A stretch of DNA of 62,000 nt from positions 55,551,340-55,613,339 of the forward strand of contig CM043942.1 in assembly GCA_014529385.2 (NCBI GenBank), given 5' to 3'. The notes below the pieces were generated by a model. The model searched no databases, had not been told where the DNA came from, and saw only the letters and a program-made list of their open reading frames with translations. This document shows positions 10,465-23,099 of this stretch, one piece after another. Within the stretch, counting starts at the first letter, position 1. Every line of letters begins with the position of its first letter. A program made the translations under genes and the position numbers. This DNA comes from Adiantum capillus-veneris (Eukaryota > Streptophyta > Polypodiopsida > Polypodiales > Pteridaceae).

Positions 10465-11868
10465 AAATAAGATATCTTGGTTCTCACATTTAGATCCTCA
10501 AACATTCAATCACATGCATAATGTATGCAGCTTTAAGTGAGATCGTATTTAATGTGCGCAAATTTTAAGTGCAAGAGAGTCTAATGTATGCAATTTTTGT
10601 TGCACATGCTCTAAAGGAAACGTATAAGAAAACAATATGTTCAATATGAAAGTTTGGGATGACCTAGGTGCAATACATCTCATAAAGTAAACATGACATA
10701 CATGTAAACACAATAAGCAATTTGTGGTGTACCCTCCTTGTAAAGAATCCAGTCCCACCCAGACTATAGTGTAGGGACATTTAGCCCCTTTGTAAGAGAA
10801 AGGGGTGTATTGTCAATCCATACATCAAGAGAGAATACTTTGAAAGTTCACCAAAGAAATGTATGAGAAAAACTACCCTCCTATACTAAGAACCAAGGCT
10901 AAACCAAAGATTGTACACAACATAGAGAGAAGCTAGAATCTTGTAATATCGAACATGTTGTTAAGTGAGCCGATGTTAGTGAACAGAAGATGTTAAAGTC
11001 CCAAGCCTTGTAAATGCACATCAAGGATTAATGCAAAGAAGCAGTAAAGATTGGAACTACACATTTTTTACATTTTCTAGAAATGGCCATGTATTGTAAT
11101 TTCTAGATTTATTTCAAGCCATTGTAATAATTGTAACATGTTACAGGCTCAATAAAAGTTCCAAGCTATAATAATACATCAATTTGTGTGCCTAGGTTGC
11201 AGATATAGTAATGTAGGGACTCTTAAATGCCTTGGATGTTTATTTTGTAAATTGTGGATAAATTTCATAATTTTGTTTTGGTAGTTTTTGCATTAATTTC
11301 TAATTACTTTTGTAAAAATTTGATAAAACATGATCTTGATGAGCTATTTTGGATGCATATTGACGGCACAAATTTGGAGCACTTTTATGCCCTCATTGGT
11401 TGAGTTTTGCGCGATTCGCTCTTTTTGGAGGTCGATTAGGTTTTTGTTGTAATTGGTGTTTTTGATAAAAATTGCTAGTTTTGGCTTGCTTGTGTATGTC
11501 AAAAGTGTTTAGATGTGATTGTGGATTATTTTTTGTGGTTTATGAAAATTTTCAAGAACTTTTATGACTTTTTGGCTTTTTTTGGGAATTTTTTATTTTT
11601 CGGCTAATTTTGGCATTTTTTGAGATTCAAAAAAAATAAAAATAAAACAATTTTGAGAACTTCGACCACAATTCAATTCGATGGTTGATCACAAGCTTTG
11701 GTGTGCGGTCCAACAATGTTGCAAGACAATCTATGATGAATGCGATGGTAAGCTTTGGCTTTCAATGATGGACTCGACGACCCATGTTGGTGAGAACTCC
11801 CTCTTATTTTTATTAAGGTTCAAAAATTTTAAAAACAAATAACTCTCCCTCTCAAGAAAGCGCGCTTA

Positions 11869-11871
<3 letters not shown>
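10465..11871. other. No gene seen, AT-rich
   Basis: AT-rich DNA with short T-rich runs around 11500-11660. No reading frame over 70 codons has a recognisable product. This could be old LTR or internal retrotransposon sequence, but I see no edges. Confidence 0.45.

Positions 11872-11933
<62 letters not shown>
11872..11933. repeat. (CT)n microsatellite
   Basis: About 30 uninterrupted TC units followed by TATCTCGACG. The flanking sequence turns abruptly from AT-rich to GC-richer DNA that leads into the ORF1-like remnant. Confidence 0.95.
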
Positions 11934-11937
<4 letters not shown>

Positions 11938-12027
11938 GACGAAGTACAGTAGCCTGCGACGCCCGCCAGGAGACCCCCTGTCCTGCAGGTTACGACACAG
12001 TAAAAGAACAATAGCTTTTTCAAAGGT

Positions 12028-12970
12028 TTGTCGAAGCTTTTAGCATTCATAAAAGCTTTAAGGCGTTTTCGGCACTTGCTTTCGGCTCAGCCCTGCGAAG
12101 TAACATGTGGTGGGCACTTGTTTTCGGCCTCAGCCCTGCGAAGTACAACAGGTTGTGTGTGCCCTTCAGAAGATACTCGAGGACAGGAGTTCAAAACTTC
12201 TTCAAGGGTGAAGCCTCGAGCTTTTCAAAGCTTTTCCTGAATTTGCGAGTCAGTGGTCGGTTCCCTTCGATCTCCTCAAGCACAGGGATGGCTACTCCAA
12301 AGACCCCCGCCAAAGCAAGACCGAGCTTTGCAACAGTACTGGCAGCCCTAGCAAACTTGATCGCATTGCAGTTGCAAGCAACTCTTGATCGAGTCTTGGA
12401 GGAAAACTTTGAACTCAAATCTCGCCTGAGCAAATTAGAAGAACAATTCAACTCTTGCTGACCTCACACCGACAAGGTAAAGGAGGTAGAGGCAAAGTTA
12501 ACCAAGTTCACTCAACAACCATCGCCCAAGTAAGGACGTGTGTAACAAAGGAAATCTCCGAACAAAAATCTCAAGAGATAATGCCCTCAAGGTACGCATC
12601 GGTGGGCTCCCCTTGCTGTGGTGCACTGTTGAGGACACCCTTGAAGAGGCAATCATCAAATCAACAATATTATTGAGCCAGTCAACATCAAGTCAGAGAA
12701 TGTCGCTTGGATCAATGACACACATCGTCATGTACGTCCCGAGCATTGTGTCCTTACCTTCAAGAACAAAGAGGAGCGGGTAAAGTTTCTACGTCATCCG
12801 CCTTCTCAAAGAAACCAAGCTTTGATTGCAGAAGAACTAACCATGAATCAACTCAAGAGTAAGCGAGCGAGCTTAAGAAGGTGCATGAAGCGCGTAAGAA
12901 GGCAAATGGGCAGTCTATCGAGGAGGCAAAGCGATCATCCAAGAATTCCGAAATCCCAAACCAGCTCTCT
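12028..12970 (+). pseudogene. LINE ORF1-like remnant with coiled coil
   Basis: From the ATG near 12288 (MATPKTPAKARPS) runs a heptad-like segment (ANLIALQLQATLDRVLEEN, then FELKSRLSKLEEQF), which looks like a coiled coil. Further on, in shifting frames, come KVRIGGLPLL, EDTLEEAI, VNIKSENVAWIND, CVLTFKNKEERVKFLR, ALIAEELTMNQL and ELKKVHEARKKANGQSIEEA. This order (coiled coil, RRM-like 'GGLP', 'VLTFKNKEER-x-KFLR', then 'IAEELT...ARKKANG') resembles the nucleic-acid-binding ORF1 protein of L1-type LINEs. At least three frameshifts. No ORF2 follows. A Gag-like protein of another element is an alternative. Confidence 0.35.
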
Positions 12971-13140
12971 CCACAACCGACCCTTAGGTTTTTGTTTGTT
13001 TTCTCCTTTTTTCCTACCTACTTCCTGATGGACCCTCAGTCCTTAACTGATATGTATCATCCCACACTGAGAATGAATCGTTGTAATGTCTGTGTTTTTG
13101 GTCCCATAGGTCATATATGACCTCCGTGGACGTTAATCCA

Positions 13141-13331
<191 letters not shown>

Positions 13332-13406
13332 ACTCACAGAAACGCCACCTTGAGACTCTCTGTCTCTTTCGCTTTCCATCACGTTGACTGCAAGGCAAAA
13401 AAGCAC

Positions 13407-13560
13407 CAACACACACACACACCTCTCTCTCGTTCTCTCTCTCTTCTCTCTCTTCTCTACTGCGCGTTGACAAGCTGTTATTCTCTCTCTAGCCTTATAG
13501 GCATTGTTCTTTGATGATTGACCTACTCGCATACACACACACACACACACACACACATTT
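13407..13560. repeat. Short (AC)n and (CT)n microsatellites
   Basis: An AC run near 13410-13422, CT-rich blocks to 13490, then an AC run of about 24 bp at 13532-13556. Apparent reading frames here are low-complexity artefacts. Confidence 0.85.
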
Positions 13561-14334
13561 TTTCTCTCTCTTACCCCCTTGCCTCTGTCGCTTCCTCTAT
13601 ACCGCCTTCAAGGCAACACGTCCACAGGTAATAAACTTTTGTTTAATTTTTTATTTATTTTGATCTAATTTGTTAGAAAATTCTGTTTTACTTTTAAAAA
13701 GTCAAATAAATGCCAAAAATAATAAAAACTCACAAAACAATTAATTAAAAAATCAAAAAATCATTAAAATGTTCCCAAAAAAATCAATTAATAAAAGAAA
13801 AATAGAAAGAAAAACAAATTAAATATAAAGGAACTTTTAAAAATTTTCAAATATAAATTAGAAAAAACGTCAAAAAAATTTTTAAAATCAAAAAAGTAGA
13901 AGAAAATTCAAAAAATAGAAAATCATAAACAAGTTTTAAAAAATGGAAAAATCACTAAAAAGTTTCCTAAAACAATCTTAAAATCACATGAATACGTAAA
14001 AGATCCTGAAAATTCATTAAAAAGTTAAAAAATTAAAAAAATCATAATAAATCACACAAAAACTAAAAAACATTAAAAAAACTAAAAATCTTTAAAAAAT
14101 CATAAAATTTTCAAAAGTATCAAATAATTAGAAAAATATAAACAAAGAGAGAGATGTGTCAAGAAAAAATTTGCAGACGTATCACATCAAGAGCAGACCG
14201 AGTTTTAGTCCAAAAAAAGAGAGAAAAAAATTGAATCAAAGCCAAGACAAAGCCGTGTGGTAATGAGGTAGAAAAATGTAAAAGTTGTCGAAAAAGAAAG
14301 CAAATCAAGTCTGCCTGAAACAAAGTGATCTTGC
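13561..14334. other. A-rich low-complexity DNA
   Basis: From about 13640 to 14130 the plus strand is dominated by A with repeated AAAAATC and TTTAAAAA patterns. No gene or element edge is visible. Confidence 0.6.
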
Positions 14335-14745
14335 AAAATACGCCAAAAAGTGATCAGCTAGAAAACAATCACAACAAGATCCAATTCAAAATCAATTATC
14401 AGTAACACCCTGCAATTAAGGCTAATGTCACAAGCCAAAATCACTAATTGAGCCGCTTTTGGAAAAAATGGGCAAAATTCGAGTTGTAAAACTCAAGAGA
14501 GCTCAAATTTTGGCCTAGAAAGTTAGAAAATCCTCCCAAAATACGCCAAAAAGTGACCAGCTAGAAAACAATCACAACAAGATCCAATTCAAAATCAATT
14601 ATCAGTAACACCCTGCAATTAAGGCTTTAAATGTCACAAGCCAAAATCAATAATTGAGCCGCTTTTGGAAAAAATGAGCAAAATTCGAGTTGTAAAACTC
14701 AAGAGAGCTCAAATTTTGGCCTAGAAAGTTAGAAAATCCTCCCAA
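14335..14745. repeat. Tandem duplication, unit about 203-206 bp
   Basis: Two nearly identical head-to-tail copies, 14335-14537 and 14538-14745. Both begin AAAATACGCCAAAAAGTGA and end in GAAAATCCTCCCAA. The second has a 3-bp insertion (TTT after AAGGC) and a few substitutions, so the duplication is fairly recent. Confidence 0.9.
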
Positions 14746-15872
14746 TTGTGTCCTAACCCCTTTTGTGGAAATCATCAGTATTCTAGCCAATTTTGGAACG
14801 TGTTGCTGCAGTTCAATCAAAGAATGCTAGAAGTTAGAAGTAAGAGTGTCGGCCAAAAATTGGAAAATCCAAAGCAGGAAAATCCCATTGGACAACATGA
14901 GACTTTGCTACGAGGAAGTGATATAGATTGAGCCAACATGGACTTGAGTTGAATTAAGAGTTCAATCGTATCAAAAACAATTAGCAACAATAGCATGGAG
15001 CATAGCACAATAGAGCAAATCTTACAGCTCCATGGCTATAGTAAAGACAAGGTTTCTTATGCTGATTTACAAGGCCATAGGTATTTGATGAGCAATAAAA
15101 GTAGCAAAGGAGCCAAGATCCTATTGATTAGAGTGAAGCTAGATAAAGAGAACTCCTAGATGTTTACAAATTTTAGTGGAGCCACGTATTGCAACCTCAA
15201 AGATGAGGTGCAGAGATAGAAGTTTGCAAAATTGACCAAAGTGGTTATCCAAACATTTGCACAAGCCAACAGACCATACAATTGGTGCATATGTAATCAT
15301 GATCATTATAAATGGACTACACTGGTCGAGTCTACAATGGAGAGCCACAATTGGAAGACCCAATACACTAGCCAATAGAAGTCAATCTTATCAAATAACC
15401 AAGCCAAATAGAGTATAGAGGTCAAGATGGAGCAGTCTACAACATGCTACTAAGTGTTTTGAAAGAGGATGGCGACAACTTAGCCAACGTAGAAGCAACA
15501 ACTTCTCAGCAAGATCTTGAGATGGACAAGATAATTGAAGTCACCCGTAATGGTGTACTACTCAGATTGTGGAATAATTGGTGGACATTTTCTAGAGGAT
15601 TGTCCCAAGAATCCATACAATAGGACCACAGTAAAGACAAAGCACAACATGAGTAAATGGGAAAGGCAAATTTTGATGTAAGTGCATCTAGCTTACCATT
15701 TTTGGTGCAATCAAATGTTCTTGCATTAGCATGATTAGAAACACAAGTAAAAACACTTCAAGTTCAAAATCTACATGAAGATGCACAGGCACCTGAACAG
15801 CTTAAGTTGGAGCCCTTAAACAAAAATTCATGCATGAATTTAGTTAGACTCTTTAGTTATCACTGGAGGTCA
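14746..15872. other. No gene recognised
   Basis: Contains short open stretches, for example a 54-codon frame from the ATG at 14995, but nothing I recognise. It may be eroded coding sequence of an unknown repeat. Confidence 0.35.
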
Positions 15873-16020
15873 AAAATAGTGCTAGGCTCTCAAATGATCC
15901 TATATCCACAATGAGTAGTGTGAAATCATTTATGAGTCTAAGGTGGTCAAAAAGAGTTCTAGTCTTTCAAATGATCCTAATCCATAGCAAGTAGTGTGCA
16001 ATCATTTATGATTCTAAGGG
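15873..16020. repeat. Two-copy tandem repeat, about 75 bp
   Basis: Copy 1 starts GGTCAAAAATAGTGCTAGGC near 15870 and copy 2 starts GGTCAAAAAGAGTTCTAGTC near 15946. Both continue CAAATGATCCTA...ATCATTTATGA. Moderately diverged. Confidence 0.7.
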
Positions 16021-16022
16021 AT

Positions 16023-16499
16023 ATATCAAAGTGAATGCTACTAGCATTGTATGGCATACATAACTCCTATACACATTATGTAGATCAAGAAGGGAAATTG
16101 TACAAAAAGATTTGATCAGTGTTTGAGAGGTCTACATACCATCTCATAGAATTATACCCAATGATAGATCATGAATGATGGTTTATCTTTGAAGAAAGAA
16201 TCTATCATAGCCCATCCTCTCTAGAGCTAAATGACATTACTGCGTGAACCCAAAATCTGTCCAAAGCCAAACTCTCACCCATCTCAAAAGTCAGGCTTCA
16301 ACATTGTGATTATACAAGTATATATTATGACCAAAATCCACATAGATATAGACAAGCATCTAAGATCTATGATTTCTTAGGTCTTGAAACCATAGAAGTT
16401 CATGTCATAAGAGACCCACGGGATAAACAATATCAAGGTAGCACCATTTTAGATGAAATAGGAAAATCTCGTTTTCCAAATGCTAAATTGATGTGTTAG
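16023..16499 (+). pseudogene. Unrecognised degenerate reading frame, four internal TGA
   Basis: One frame stays coding-like for about 158 codons. It is interrupted only by TGA at 16032, 16113, 16176 and 16245, and ends in TAG at 16497-16499. The last 83-codon open stretch contains SKAKLSPISKVRLQH, YYDQNPHRYRQASK, YDFLGLETIEVHVIRDPRD and STILDEIGKSRFPNAKL, with normal amino-acid composition and no frameshift. I do not recognise the family. If real, it is a pseudogene in which Arg (CGA) or Trp (TGG) codons turned into TGA. A chance open frame in AT-rich DNA is possible. Confidence 0.25.
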
Positions 16500-18434
16500 G
16501 ACCTTGCTATTCTACTATTTCTAATCTTAAATTTTCCTTAAGTTAGATAAGATATCATGATTCTAGCACCCAAATTGATCTTTCTATATTGGCTTTTGTA
16601 GGAGAACTTATGATATAGATGCAAAAGGACTCATATCAAAGAAATGCTTTAAAACATCAATCAAAGCTCATAAAAATGGATTCTAAAAAGATAAGGTGTC
16701 AAAACACACCAACTAATGTGACTACTAAACAACTTAAGCTTTAATTATGACAACAAAAAATAAAATATCTAGACACCAAGAGCACCAACAACTCTTTCTC
16801 ATAAAATTTGTCATTTTAATTGCAAGTAGGAGAAAACAACTAGTCTAAACTTTAAAACAGTATCAAGTTTCAACTACACTATAATATGCACAACCTTCAA
16901 ATTAACATTTGATAATTAAAAAACCTAAAGAATATTGTGGAGTAGCCTATGGCCCTAAGACCATAACTTGTCATCTATGGCACCTAATAATACCATTTAG
17001 TGTCAAAGAACATATGTTTGTGCCAAAGAATCCATATTAACATGCCACATTTTCATCAATATATGATTTAAAACTTCAATAAAGCCTTTAACTAAACATG
17101 CTCCTGAAAACTTCAATACATGATTTAAATCCTCAATAAAGCTCTAGAGATGGTGTCTCAACAAAGAAGATGTTTAAAAACACCATTGATGTGACTAATA
17201 AGAAGCATATGAATTGATTACAAAAAATATGTATATATGAATTGTACACAAAGATTGCGAACAAATAATTTTATAAAATTTATAGTCTTTATATCATGTA
17301 CAAAAAAGTACTAAGTGCAAGGAGTATAGTATCCTCAAGATAGAGGGAGCTCAGCAAACACCATTTTTGTAGCACTATCAATTGTCGACATCATTTTGAT
17401 AGTTTTTATCACCTCAAAAAAGATAATTACTAAGAAGAATATGATAAAAGCATCAAACAATTATATGCGCAATGTTACTTAAGTGAAAGGTGTCTGCTCA
17501 CATAGGATGCACTTCATCAATCCAAAAATCCCAAATTTAATGATTTTTTGGAGCTATTTCTTAAATGATATTTTTTCTTTTGCTTGAAAGAAGTCGATAG
17601 ATGATCAAATCATTGTTCTATTTTGAATGAGATACTTAACTATAGAAGAAACTCTTATAATTTATAACATTATAATAGCAAAATATTTTTTTAAATATGC
17701 CCTCAAATGACAACAAAAATCAATTCAATAGTTTTAGTTAAGCTCACATCAAATCAAAATGTGTTTAACAAACAATAGAGCACAATCTACATATAAGACT
17801 TGTCTTTGAGGTCATGGGATACCTTCTATAGTGAGTTCTAGTTAGAGCACATTTTTGTCTTGTGGCCTCCAGCTCATAGGGTTATGATACCATATGGTGT
17901 GGATATGTTGTCTTTCTATGGACCTAGGATCATAGGGTTATCTAATTCCAAATGACATAAATACTCTGTAAAATTCTCAAATATTTTTCTTTTTTCTTGG
18001 AAGGCTAAGGTCTTCCTTTATAGCTGTCAATAGATGGAGACTTATTGTGGCCTAAGAGAGTTATACTTTTCTTTGTAGTTTGAAACTAAGAGGCTTGTGC
18101 TTTTCATTATGTAGCTTAGAACTAAGCTCCCATGATGTAAAGACTAATAGCTTCTAATCTCAAGCCACACATGGTAAGTGATTTTTGAAATAACATAGGT
18201 CAACTTATGGCCTTGTGGTCATAGGATGTTGATGCCATAGGTGCAAATTACGCTGCTTCCTATGACTATAATTAATAAAATTATTGTAGAAGATGAGATC
18301 CTGGTCTTTGGCTTTATGGTCGTAGAGTTTTTTATGGAGAAACTAGTGTGGCCCATATGTGGGATCATACAGTGCTAATAGTATGGCTTCATATGGCCAC
18401 ACTTTGTTAAAGTGTGGCCAAAGATCAAACAAAT
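16500..18434. other. No gene seen
   Basis: AT-rich with words such as TTATGGTC and CATAGG recurring, which suggests old, diverged tandem repeats from about 17800 to 18434. No frame of interest. Confidence 0.4.
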
Positions 18435-18636
18435 CCCTATATGACCCTATGGACATAAGGTTCCATTTCTAAATAACATAAACGCACTTTAAGAATGTCA
18501 AAAATCCCTATGGCCATAAGATTCCATTTCTAAATAACATAAAGGCACTTTAAGAATGTCAAAAATCCCTATGATCCTATGGCCATAAGCTTCCACTTCT
18601 AAATACCATAAAGGCACTTTAAGAATGTCAAAAATA
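18435..18636. repeat. Three-copy tandem repeat, 61-71 bp
   Basis: Copies start at 18435, 18506 and 18567 with CCCTAT. Each contains CCATAAG-x-TTCCA, CTAAATA and CACTTTAAGAATGTC. The first and third have an extra CCTATG unit, which explains the unequal periods. Confidence 0.9.
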
Positions 18637-19437
18637 AAGTTATTTGTCATGAAAGGCCCATGGTTTTGATTGAAGCTATTTATATAGGGATCTTAAGTGC
18701 CTAGTTGAAAACTTAGGATCTTAGGACACCTATTCTTGGACACCATTAGTAAGTATCTTGTGGAAGAACATAAGCCAATGTATTGTGTTATGTTCATAGG
18801 GTGTTGATACTATAAAATGAAAATCCCCTAAGCTCATAGAGTAACATATGGCCTTATAACCATGTAGATTTCCCTTGATAGTGCAATGGAAATAAATTTT
18901 AAAACAACAAACATTTGAATCTGTGAGGGTCATGCTAGGTACCGCCAGCTACAATGCCGTTCCTCAACTTCACTGCGATTCCTGACATCCGTCCCACTTG
19001 AGACCGACACCAAGACAGGACTCCTCTTGCTCTTCAATGCCAACTCAAGGGGGTGTTAACATTCACTTCTCTCCTTTGGGGTTCCTTAGCCCAAAACACC
19101 TTTCCTTATCGGTTCCACTCACCATTCAAAGTCATCAGACTAAATTAGAACATCAGCCTTCCAGGGTCCACTGGTGGGAGTTCTCTAATTCATCCTTGGT
19201 TCAAGGCCACTGATGTTTTTTTCCCGATTAGGACGGAGCACAGCCATCAAAGCATTCTCCTAAGATGAGTGTAATTACTAGCTATACAAAACCCTTCGTT
19301 CCCTAGTTTGAATTCGCACTCCATAAATTAGATTTCCCTTCCCTCAACTTGACTCAACTTACCAGACAACATAAAATTGGGTTCAACTTTCCGGCCAACA
19401 AATTAACCCTCCAAAATCCACCTCCCACTGAATCGTT
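18637..19437. other. No gene seen, GC shift at about 18930
   Basis: Composition becomes less AT-rich from about 18930, with CCGTTCC and CCGACACC words, and this continues to about 20650. I do not recognise an organellar gene or an LTR here. Confidence 0.4.
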
Positions 19438-19573
19438 TGATAAATGCACCTTTTGAAGGTAGTACTATGATACTAGAAACCAATATTCCAGTCATGTCGA
19501 TCAAAGAATACATTTTAAGCATTTGAAAGCAACATGAAAACTGTTGCATACCCTTGCAAGTGTGCATTTATCA
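19438..19573. mobile_element. MITE-like inverted-repeat element
   Basis: 136 bp bounded by the inverted pair TGATAAATGCAC (19438-19449) and GTGCATTTATCA (19562-19573). The 12-bp match is perfect and weaker pairing continues for about 9 bp. No open frame inside. No convincing target-site duplication was seen, so it could also be a plain hairpin. Confidence 0.45.
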
Positions 19574-22500
19574 GGTTGTTCCCAACTTTATTCTTACTCC
19601 CTTGAATATTTTTATTCCTTATTTCTTTAATAATATTAAAGATATCTAGTTATTCTTCAAGCATTCACATGTACTCTCCTAGGCATATCCCGATCCTCGT
19701 CCCAGGACTAGGATATCCTATCTCCTCTGCCACATGTTGAGGCAGCACCTTCACACAATTCCCATTTGGTTCTTTTGTTTGGGAAAGGCCTTTTAACAAT
19801 CTACTTTAGGTTTCTTTTAAAAAAATGTCCGGAAGTAGAGTACTGTACGACTGATGTGAACAAGTACGGGATAGCCCATTTAGGTTCCTAGCCTTTCCAA
19901 GGTTCATTTGTACCAAACAATTTGAAAACAATTGTTCTTTAATTACTCACAACTCCCTTCCTTATCCGATCCATTCCCAGGATCCTTTCCTTCTTTCTTT
20001 ATCCAGTCCCTCAAGGATCCATCTTCCTCCTTTTCCTGTCGGCATCAGGCCTACTCAGACTAGGCCGATTTCCAGACGTATCCGCGGGTCGCTATCACCC
20101 GCCGGTCGGGACTCACTCCCATTCATTCCCCATTTCTAGGGCAGTGAATGATCTTGAGCTCAAAATATATACCAACGGTTCTCAGTCCTAGCCGAAAAGG
20201 ACCATCCCCCGTTGTAACCCATAGGTAAACACCTGCGTCGGCCTTTCTTTCAAATAGTTAAGACAATTTAGACTCTTATGTTATGCAAGGGCTATCCACC
20301 TCTCTTCTTCTCGGTAAATTCATAATCCTAGGTTGAAATTTATACTAGATTCTTTGCATTGAAATCCGTTAGTTCCTATATCCTTTTAATGTCTATTCAA
20401 ACAAGACCTTAAAAAGAAGCAACAAGTCTCTTGAGAGTGAAGGTTTTGTCTCGACGTAAGTTTCAAGTCAATCCCATCTTGGACGAATCCCATTGGGTTT
20501 CTCTTGCATCATTTGTAATCCATGGGGCATCTCCATGGAATCCGTGGGAGTTTTATGTTCAAGCAACACAGTCATCACTTCTGTGAAGCTATCCCCTTAC
20601 TCCCCCTTCCCAATCGCAAAACAAACTTGAAAGAAAGCAAACTTGAAGCAAACAAACTTGAGATGAGCGATGCATATGCACTCTACACTGCTATTTCTTG
20701 AGTTGTCGCTTCTCTCTTTAGAATGCATGGATTTAACTCTAAACGCAATTAATCTTAAACGTTCTTTGAGAGATTATGCAAGAGATGATGAGTGTTTATA
20801 CATGAATAGGACTCGTTTATGAGTGATAGTGTTTCTAAAAAACATGACATTCCTAGAAGTGGGTGTGCTTGTGTAGGTGGAAAAATGTTTATGTTGTGAA
20901 AATTTACAAGTCCTTTTTGTATGATGGGATTTAGGTTTGCCTTTGTTGCTGTGGAGAGGATTAGTCACGTAGCTAGAAGAGGATTATGGTTTTGGGGTTT
21001 TCTGATTGAATAGGAGGGGAATAACTTCAAGTGGAATGAGTTTCCTCTTTCAAAATAAAACTCCTTGGATTATGATAAAGCTACCTTCGAAACTTAACTC
21101 TTCTTGAGAGAATTATTTTTAACTTAGTTGTATCACTAAACAAATCTTACACACATGCTCTTTTTCCCTTAAAAGAAGAAAAATCCTAATCCCTTAATTA
21201 TCTTGATTGCAAATTTAAAGAAAAACTTATAATCCTTTCATAAGAGAATTTCTTTTTATAATTCCACTTTGAATAGTATGGTAAATTCCAAAGATTTCCA
21301 AAACTTAATTGGCCTTAATTTGGTGGCAATTATCTTGTGTATCTTTAAAAATTGAAAGAATTTCTTGCGGGGGTTTAGGTGTACATATAGGTATTAATCA
21401 TCCCCGACATGCATGCTATTGAAATTAAGTAGGATCTCCAGTCACCTATGGTTAAAGAGAGTGCTTTTTACTCTCTCTATGGCATATTAGTCTGGTAATC
21501 TTAAGAACGGAACTTGAAATTATATTGGCTTAGTGGGGGTTAGCAACATGGTTATTTAGCAAATTATTCATCCACACAAGGAGGAATCTTGCTTAAGAAA
21601 CTCAAAAGCTTAAGTACAAATTGATTTAAAATGGGAAATAGCTCAATTGTGAAGACAATATGCAAAAACTTACCTTGGTGTATGCGGTTTGTCTTCTCCT
21701 TGATTTTGGAAGAGTATGTGAAGTGTATGCTTGCTGTAGACGGCTCTCTCTCTACTTCTTCACTTCTCTTGAAGGCCACCAAATCGTTGCGTGAAATGAG
21801 AGGAGGAAGGACATGAAGGAAATTCAAGCTATGGAAAGCTTGAATGTTAGGAGAGAGAAGTGGGAGAGCGTAATGACAAGCTTAATTAAGGTTATGGCCA
21901 TGGTTCGATGGAAGTGTTCCTTGAGGGGGTCACTATGTACAAATTGTGTATATCACGTGCGTTCAAACACTATTTTTAAAACTCCTTATCTGTGAATTTT
22001 CAACAAATAAATTACACTTTTTCCTATTCAACCTATAAATATTTTTTCCAATTCCATTTCACGGTACACTTTGTATGTGAAAATGTGAGAAAAAATAAAA
22101 TTTAATGATCCCTTATGCTGCACTCGCGTGATAGTCACATAATTAATTTGTGAGGAATTGAGAAAAGTAAAGACTTTTTTTGGTCAAACATTGAAACTAG
22201 AGCATGTGTAGGCTTTAAACATTAGGGAAAACCAAACTATGAAACAGGATTTGCAAAAAGTTAAAATTTTGGAGAATTTTATCTTCGATGTGCCTAACAT
22301 ATATTCTCTACCAAATGGGTGATATTGGCAAAATTTTCATTGGCGAAGCCTCACTTGAACATTATAGAGCTTTTGAGCAAGTTTTAACAACTTTGAAGCT
22401 GTGCAAAGACTGGAAACACCAAAAGAGTTGGAAACCTCCAAAACTGGACAAAAGGGGTGATAAAACACTTACATACAATCAAAACTTTGTGAAATTGAGT

Positions 22501-23099
22501 GGAGAGACTTGAAATTACATGTGAAAACCCAAGTAAATCATGTTAGACAAAAATCTCTTGAAATAGTGAAGTTTTATCTTCGATGCAATGAAGATAAAAA
22601 GTTTTTCAAAAGGGTGATTTTTTTTATCTTGGCACCAAGATTAGCTTTTTGATCATAGGAACCCCATTCAAGTGCTAAAAGATTGATTTCATCTCTCAAA
22701 AAGGGTGTGAAGCCGTCTTTGGCATGCCTAAGATAGCTTGTACACAATTATTGGATTTTGGCTCATTGGGTGAATCTAGTGATTAGTGCTAGGAATTATC
22801 AAATACTTTATGACTTTAGATTAACAATTGTGAAATCGCATATGGTTTGAAGTATTGGTGTGCAAGAGAAACCACGTCTTGTCAGAAAAGGGCAAGCCAC
22901 AATGGTGAAAGCACTATGTCTGAACCAAAAAGCATCTTTCCAAGTTTGAAGTATCAGTTTTGTCAATTCCTTGTGTTCATTTATGAGCTTGAGATTTGGT
23001 AGGTGTTAGGTGATCTCGGCACTTTGGTAGAAAATTTGAGAAGGGCATTCATCGATAAACTAGGGGGAGACCTTTAATGACTATAGAGAAACAAATCTA
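19574..23099. other. No gene recognised
   Basis: About 3.5 kb without a frame over 90 codons. The GC-richer stretch (to about 20650) has a CCGCGGGTCG...CCCGCCGG segment near 20085-20110. The remainder is AT-rich. Short frames at 21564-21995 and 22288-22512 have no recognisable features. Confidence 0.4.

Noticed and set aside
18930-20650. Possible organellar DNA insertion in GC-richer stretch
   Set aside because: I could not read any chloroplast or mitochondrial gene in it on either strand.
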